In this document: one piece after another, positions 18,720-26,699 of the stretch
Layout: the number at the start of each line of letters is the position of its first letter
Position numbering within the stretch: the stretch's first letter is position 1
Source: Porogramme epimiltina
Taxonomy: Eukaryota; Basidiomycota; Agaricomycetes; Polyporales; Polyporaceae
Direction: 5' to 3'
Assembly (NCBI GenBank): GCA_900155495.1
Contig: FTLJ01000255.1
Span: 968-27,666 of the forward strand
DNA length: 26,699 nt
Program-made: the position numbers and the translations under genes
The notes under the pieces: generated by a model
Told to the model about the DNA's origin: nothing
The model's database searches: none
What the model saw: the letters and a program-made list of their open reading frames with translations, nothing else

Positions 18720-19840
18720 GCTCCCCCTTGCGCCTGCGCGCCCGCCCCCGTCTCCTCTCCCTCCCCCCCTCCATCACTTCCGTGAAGAAGAGGCTCGGAC
18801 TTCGAGAAGTTGTGTTACTGCCCATCCCGCCCGCCCCCCCTATCGTCCCTCCCCAGCTGTTGTAGCTCGTTCGCCGCTCTGCCACGCCCCACTCCACCCC
18901 TCGTCGCCTGTATCATAGATACCTAACCCTAACTCTTCGCTATCCACGTTGCTGGCAGTCGTCGTCATTCGTGCTATCGTGCCCCATTCTCCACCTTTCT
19001 CCGCACACTCGCGTATGGGCGCACGTGCGTACGCGCGGCGTTTTGCTTTTCTTGTCCGAGCTGTGGTACGCATGGCTTGGACTCCGTCAATACCTCTACC
19101 TCTCTGCATATCCCTCCTTCTACCCGCACCTGTGGACAGGTCGCCTCTTACCCTTCTCCCTCCACGTCGTACTGGCTGCTCTTCCTGCAGCTGCAGTAGA
19201 CAGTTTACTCCCGCTTCCCTCCGTGACCGTCCCATCCTCCCGCATTTACAGATACGTTATCCGTTCTAGTTACCCCGGCTTCCACTTTACCCCCATTTGG
19301 TTCTTTTCTACTACTGGATTCGTGTACAACAAAAACATTCGGTCAACGGTGGAGCATTTTTGGCTTTAAAAACCTTCTGAGTGGTGAATCCTGGGCTCTC
19401 AGGCAGGCTGTTGTACTCGTGCATGGCGATTGACTGTCGTGCGCGTGCATGTGACCGCGCGGGTTTACGTAAGGCAATGGGTCGGACCGTCGGAGCACCA
19501 ATCAGAGGCCCGCTGTCGGTGAGAGCAGACTCGAAACGGGGCGGCGGTGCCAGTTGGCGGTTAGCGCGTAGCGGGCACGGTGACGGGCACGGCGTCCAGA
19601 TAGGGTGCCCCTCTTGCCTCTCCTCTCCTCTCCTCGTGTCGCCACGCACGCGCTGCCACCCCGTACTCGCTGGCGGGTCGTTCTCCCGCTCCTCGCCCGG
19701 ACACCTATACTACGAAGCCACTCTAGAGACGGAATAGACGACCCGTCCCCGCTCCCCACGACATCTCGGCAGTAGTGGCACCGAAGCCCCATACAGTACT
19801 CCAACCCTAACGTTATCACCCCCCACTCCGCTCGACTCCG
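18720..19840. other. Intergenic region between protease and NPP genes
   Basis: It holds the 3' region of the protease and the promoter of the NPP gene. No coding model is supported. CCTAACCCTAAC occurs at 18922-18933 and CCAACCCTAACG at 19801-19812, just upstream of the NPP start. 18740-18850 and 19610-19640 are CT-rich. 19240-19380 is relatively AT-rich. Confidence 0.4.
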
Positions 19841-22574
19841 ATGAAGAGCAAAGGCCACCCGACCTCCTTCTCCCCCCGAGCTTCGGAGGACGACGAGGAG
19901 CGCAAGGCGCTCATCCCGCACGACGAGGAAGCGGGGCCCCTCCCCAGCCCCCGCGAAGGCTCTCCCCCGCCCTCGCCGCTCTCCCCTCACTCGTACGAGC
20001 GCAGCGGGCGGCGGCACTGCAAGACGATGACGGCGCTGCTGCTCGCGGTGCTGCTGCTCGGCGCGGCGCTGCCGTACCGCGGGCTCCTCGTCGAAGACTG
20101 CGACGCGCGCACGCGCCGGCTCGAGGCCGCCGCGGGGCTGCTCAAGAGCAACGGCACGCACGCGTTCAGGCGGACGGCCGTCATCGTCTCTATTGACGGG
20201 CTCAGGTGAGTGCTGTGTCCGCGGTTCGCGCGTGTGGGGGCCGGAACGGGTGCAGGAAGGCGGGTGCGGGAAGGCGGGTGCGGGACGGGGGGCGTGGGGC
20301 GTGGGGCGTGGGGCGCGGGGCGCGGGGCGCGGAACGGGGGGCATGGGGCGCGGAACGGAGGGATTCGGGGTGCAGGCGTGGGCTCGGAGGTGGGTCGTGC
20401 ACGCGGACCTCGGGGGCTGCTGCCCGGAGCACTGTATAGACGGGGACGGGACGGGGGCGGGGTCGGAGGGCGGGGAGAGAACGCGCGGACTGGGGGGGTG
20501 GCGAAAGAGGGAATGTGCTGACCATGTGCGCTGCGCGTCCGCGCGGCCGTCTGTGTGCAGGGCGGACTACCTCGACCGCGGCCTAACGCCGCACCTGCTC
20601 GCGATCAGCAAGGACGGCCTGCGCGCGAAGTCGATGCAGCCCATCTTCCCTGTGAGTTCCGCGCCGCCCTTGCCTCGCCCGTGCTCGCGCGCGCGCGTGC
20701 GTTATGCTGACCGCCTGCCCCTCGCACGCCCGGCGGCGCTCGCCATGCGCCGGTAGACCCTGACATTCCCGTAAGTCTTCGCCTTCGCCGCGCGCACGCC
20801 GCCGCGCTGACCTTTCTTCGCTTTCGTCGCGGAAGGAACCACTGGGCGCTCATGTGAGTGTGTCGCCGCTCGCTCGGACAACGCGTGCCCGGAGGTTGCT
20901 GAGCCGGCCGCTGCCTCGCCTTGCAGGACGGGCCTGTACGCGGAGTCGCATGGGATCGTCGGCAACGTAAGTCGCGCACGGCGCACGGCGTCTTTGAAGG
21001 GACGGGCACGTCAACTGACTGCCGGCTCGCGCAGAACTTCTGGGACCCCGCGACCGGCGAGGAGTTCCACTACAACCGCGAGGAGTCGGCGTGGGTGTCC
21101 CGCTGGTGGCACGGCGAGCCGGTGCGTGTCCTATCTATCTCGGGGCTTGGCGTGGCCGCGCGCTGGGACTGACTTATCGCCCAGATGTGGGAGACGGCAG
21201 AGAAAGCGGGTATCATCACGGCCAATCTGATGTGGTGCGCGCCTGCCTCTCGTGCGCAGTTGACGGTGGGGTGCTCAGTCTGTTTGACAGGCCTGGTCCT
21301 CCGAAGACGACCCGGGGTGTGTCGCCTACTTATTTCGTCCCCTGGAAGGTCGGTAGCGCTCTATTATGCGAGTTGCGGGCTCTTATTTTTTGCCCTTCAG
21401 GACAAAGTCCCGTTGCAGAACAAGCTTGACCAAATCCTGGCGTGGATTGACCTCCCCTTTGAGAAGCGGCCACAGCTTATCACGGGTATGTACGCTTCTC
21501 CGCGTCAACGAATATCCGGCTGTAACCCTGTATTCCAGCATACGAACCTTCCCTTGATCAGGCAGGTCACGCTCATGGCCCCACCTCCCAGCAAGTCGAC
21601 GTGAGTGAAATTCCGGTTTTTTCGCATCTGAGACACGTTCTCATGCCTGTCATAATTATAGAGGGTCCTGAAGCAGGTGGACGTCTTCGCTCGCGACCTG
21701 CATGATCAGCTGGAGGCACGCAATCTCACGGACATAGTCGATATCGTATTCGTTAGCGACCACGGGATGACGGACACCAGCCACCCCGAGCTCATCTTCG
21801 TCGACGACATCCTCGGCGACGGCTGGAAGCACATCACGCACGAGGACGGTGCGTCCCCCTCCCCCTCCCCGCCCACCGACTTTTTTCCGCATCCCTCCGC
21901 CCGCATCTTGAGTCCTGACCCTCTTCCGCCCGCAGGTTGGCCCGCGATGGGCTTCCGCTTCGACACGCCCGCGAACGCGATCAAATACCACCGCGTGCTC
22001 GAGGACGCGGCGGCGGCGAGCGGCGGCAAGTTCGCGGTGTACACGCACGACAGCATGCCCGCCCGCTGGCACTTTGTCCAGAACGAGCGCATCGCGCCCG
22101 TCTACGTCGTCCCGCGCATCGGGTACGCGCTCACGGACCGCGTCGAGAACGGCTCCGGGATGAACAAGGGGGTGCGTGTCTCGCCGCTCGTCTCGCATCT
22201 GCTCCCGCCCGCGCCGGACCTTTTTTTTTGGCTTCTCTCGCGGTGGAGACGGGGCGCTGACTTTCGCGCGATGTTCGCAGAGCCACGGGTACGACAACGC
22301 GTACAAGGAGATGCACGCAATGTTCGTCGCGCACGGGCCGTTCGCCGCCGTCGCCAAGGCCTCCGCCGCCGCTGCTACTGCCTCCGCGCTGTCCAACTCC
22401 TCCTCGGCAACGACGACGCCCGCGGCGGGCTGGCACTCGACCTCGGACGGCGCGTATGTGATGGAGACGTTCGAGAACGTGCAGATCTACGGGCTCATGA
22501 TGAAGCTGCTCGGGATTGAGAACCATGCGGCGCCCACGAACGGGACGAAGGGCTTTTGGGACAAGTACTTTTAA
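19841..22574 (+). CDS. Type II membrane nucleotide pyrophosphatase/phosphodiesterase (NPP family, 528 aa)
   Basis: Thirteen exons: 19841..20205, 20561..20651, 20757..20770, 20836..20853, 20927..20966, 21035..21121, 21185..21234, 21291..21348, 21401..21485, 21539..21600, 21662..21848, 21936..22171, 22281..22574; phases close. A cytoplasmic N-terminus rich in acidic residues and SP motifs precedes a signal anchor (about 62-79, TMTALLLAVLLLGAALPY). The rest is the phosphodiesterase domain. Metal and catalytic residues match the family: D119 in VIVSIDG; nucleophile T155 in FPTLTFPNH; D276 and H280 in LDQAGHAHG; D323 and H324 in VSDHGM; H433 in GSHGYDN. Family enzymes hydrolyse extracellular nucleotides and phosphodiesters with two zinc ions. 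The catalytic segment 150-165 is cut by three introns. Intron 1 (355 nt) carries a G-rich minisatellite. Substrate is not predictable from this sequence. Confidence 0.9.
20251..20360 (+). repeat. G-rich minisatellite in NPP intron 1
   Basis: Tandem GGGGCGTG then GGGGCGCG units at about 20289-20330, preceded by two copies of GGAAGGCGGGTGCGG and followed by GGGGCGCGGAACGG. It lies wholly within the 355 nt first intron, which is several times longer than the other introns of the gene. The G-runs could form quadruplexes in the transcript. Confidence 0.6.
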
Positions 22575-24071
22575 GCTCGTCTTTGCGCACTAGTCGACAC
22601 TCACCTCGGGTGGGGACTGTGGTTAACGTCGAGGGGTTGCCGGGGTATCCTCGGCCCTGGAGGTGAAGGAGGGTTAAGTCGCCGTCGGGATGCTTAGAGC
22701 GTTTTTTGGATTATCTTACTTTCTCCTCAGGGACATCCTTTTACTAGTCGCTTGGATGTACACACACTTAGCTTACCGCAAGCTTATGGATCCTGCTCGC
22801 CGTCCCGAACCCCTCTGCTCGCCCGTCCACTCGCCCACTCGCCCGCCCACCGCGCGCCTCCCGCCCGGAGCATCGTCGGATGCGCTCGCCATTATGTAAC
22901 TTTGACTCTCCCTCCGGTCAGACTGGTCCCGAGGCACGAAGTGGGCGAGCGTCGGGCCCTGGGGCCTGATGGCCATTGGTGCGCTCCCCCCCCTTGAAGT
23001 TGCCTTCCCCAGGCCCTCCCGCGTGCCCGCGTGACGCGATCGTCCCCGTCGGAGATGGCGCCCCAGGGCGCCGACTGCCGACGCGGTTAAGCACAACGCG
23101 CGCGGTGCCGCGCTATGCACTTACGCGTTACGCGCTAACCACTCCGGGCGAACGCGACCCGGTCGCCACGCCGCCCGCTCCACTCCCCACGCGCGCCGGC
23201 CTCTAAGTGCGTAATGGGGCTCACGCCTCCAACCCCCTGGGGGCTGCGCGGTGGAGACGAGCACGCGCACGCGCACGCGAGCCTCGAGGCGGGGTGGATG
23301 GATCTCGGGAGCGGCTCCGGGCGGGCTCGCATGGCCCCCTCCTTCCCTCCTTCCTCTCGCGTCGCGTCGGGTGCTTTGAGCTCGGGCCCGAGTTTTGAGT
23401 TTTGAGAAGCGAGGGGGGAGGGATGAATGTTTTTGCTGGGCGGGTCCTAGAGGGTGTCTGGTGCGCCAGGGCCTAGGAGGGCGCCCGGGATATTGGGGAC
23501 GGAGCATGGGTGAGGAGGAGACGGAGCAAAGGCAAGGGGGGGAGGAGGGGAGGCCTCGAGATACCTGGAGGGCACCCCGAGCGATAGCTCCGTCGAGGGG
23601 CGCCGAGGCGCGGGAGGATCAAGCGGCCCAGATAGACCTGGGAGCGGTCAGCGCCATGCTCCGACAAAAGAGGAGGAGGATTAGGGCAGCGGTACTCACG
23701 CTCGCGCAATCATCTCGCAAGAAATTTTCACAGAGCACACGAGAAGGAAGGGGCATAGCGCGAGACAACCGAGGTCACGACGCGAATCGATATTCCGCGG
23801 GCCGCGATTCCTACTAGAGACATACTTTGTAATTACTACTACAGCGTGGGGTTTTGGGGGGGGAGTACTATGCGCGGCGGAGCATCCTCGTTACACTGGG
23901 GCTACACGTATCTGTCGTTCGCGAGCTGCAATTTTCGGATTCCGGGGAAGGAGCGGGGGAGAGTAGGTTGTGCTGTAGGGGGGACACGAGAGGCGGGCTG
24001 GAGGGAAGTGGGGGGACGCGGAGAAAGGGAGAGGGGGGATTGCGGGGGCGGGGAGAGCGGGCTCTTGCCGC
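22575..24071. other. Tail-to-tail intergenic region of low complexity
   Basis: It lies between the stops of the convergent NPP (+) and glucoamylase (-) genes. No gene is supported. It is very GC-rich with purine-rich stretches (23400-23560, 23840-24050) and short CGCGCACG runs (23260-23290). The parts next to each stop are presumably 3' untranslated regions. Confidence 0.45.
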
Positions 24072-26216
<2,145 letters not shown>

Positions 26217-26699
26217 TGTCAAGACCCGACCGACGACGGTGGCGAACGAACGAGGCTGGGGAGACGGGGGGAGAGAGAACGGCGAGGCTCTGAGGGAGTT
26301 GGAGGATCCAAGGGCTGTATTTATACGTCGAGCGGGCTGGCCAGGGGCCCGAAAAGAGGTGGGCGGGTGACATGACTGGTTTGGCCATGTCGTTGCACGC
26401 GCGCCTGCACGAGGGGGACGAGGTCAGGCGGGCGAACAGAAGACGCGACGCACGGTGACGCGCGGAGCTTCGCTTGGAAGGACCGACGAGCACGTCCGCC
26501 CGTCGCGGGTCGTCTGCGTCCGTCCAAGCCAGACGGGAGCGGCGGTACAAAGCCGGATGAGCCGGGGGGCCTGCCGCGGCGTCAGAAAGCTCTGTGGAGC
26601 ACGGCTGGGCGGCGCGGGAGGCAGGGGCGCTCGCAGGGAGGCAGGGACAGGCGTGGGGACCCCAGGTCGGACGGGGACGATCTGGGGGAGGGGGAGGGG
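26217..26699 (-). promoter_or_regulatory. Glucoamylase upstream region with TATA box
   Basis: TATAAATA on the minus strand at 26325-26318, about 100 bp upstream of the ATG at 26216. Further out the DNA is GC-rich, with GGGAGGCAGGG-type repeats near 26610-26650. GC-box or carbon-repressor-like sites could be proposed in such DNA but are not distinctive. No other gene starts before the window edge. Confidence 0.6.

Noticed and set aside
19502..20344. 280-codon minus-strand open frame over the NPP start
   Set aside because: Arg/Ala/Pro-rich GC shadow spanning the promoter, exon 1 and part of intron 1 of the NPP gene.
20193..20756. Single-exon reading through NPP intron 1
   Set aside because: It follows the G-rich minisatellite; the spliced model gives the conserved NPP motif in frame.

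Overview
The window is nuclear DNA of a filamentous basidiomycete, most likely an agaricomycete wood or litter fungus. The evidence is high GC, densely intron-split genes with mostly 45-75 nt GT-AG introns, CTAAC-type branch points, and protein families typical of that group (F-box/LRR-like protein, GH15-CBM20 glucoamylase, membrane-tethered A1 aspartic proteases, SYLF protein, aquaglyceroporin). The order Polyporales is only a guess. All gene models were spliced by hand from the sequence. Codon phase closes in every main model, and the paralogous proteases check each other.

Layout. 1-5250 is a decayed, repeat-rich zone. It holds the 3' end of an unrecognised + gene with an acidic tail, a broken RBM18-like RNA-binding protein gene, a degenerate CTACA/CTATA repeat field with a hairpin, a coding remnant, a ~190 bp MITE-like foldback element, and a tandem pair of small minus-strand genes of unknown family. 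In that pair one copy is intact (137 aa, TATA box, one intron) and the other is nonsense-broken. 5579-7430 (-) is an F-box-type protein. 7603-7673 (+) is a tRNA-Gly(GCC). 8486-9956 (-) is an eight-exon aquaglyceroporin. 9957-11908 holds no supportable gene. 11909-13206 (+) is a SYLF-domain protein.

13900-18719 holds two paralogous, divergently transcribed A1-family aspartic proteases (549 and 550 aa). Each has a signal peptide, a DTG/D(T/S)G catalytic pair, a single C-terminal transmembrane helix and a cytoplasmic tail, and they share a 650 bp intergenic region. 19841-22574 (+) is a type II membrane nucleotide pyrophosphatase/phosphodiesterase of 13 exons. 24072-26216 (-) is a secreted glucoamylase with a C-terminal starch-binding domain and a clear TATA box.

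There is no operon logic here. As a theme, the right half is rich in secreted or surface hydrolases (proteases, nucleotide phosphodiesterase, glucoamylase), consistent with a saprotroph's nutrient-acquisition repertoire. The most interesting points are: a + strand protease whose retained intron would make a soluble isoform; NPP micro-exons of 14 and 18 nt that split the catalytic motif; a probable GC-AG intron; the unknown tandem gene family; and two 14 bp palindromes with a shared core flanking the aquaglyceroporin.
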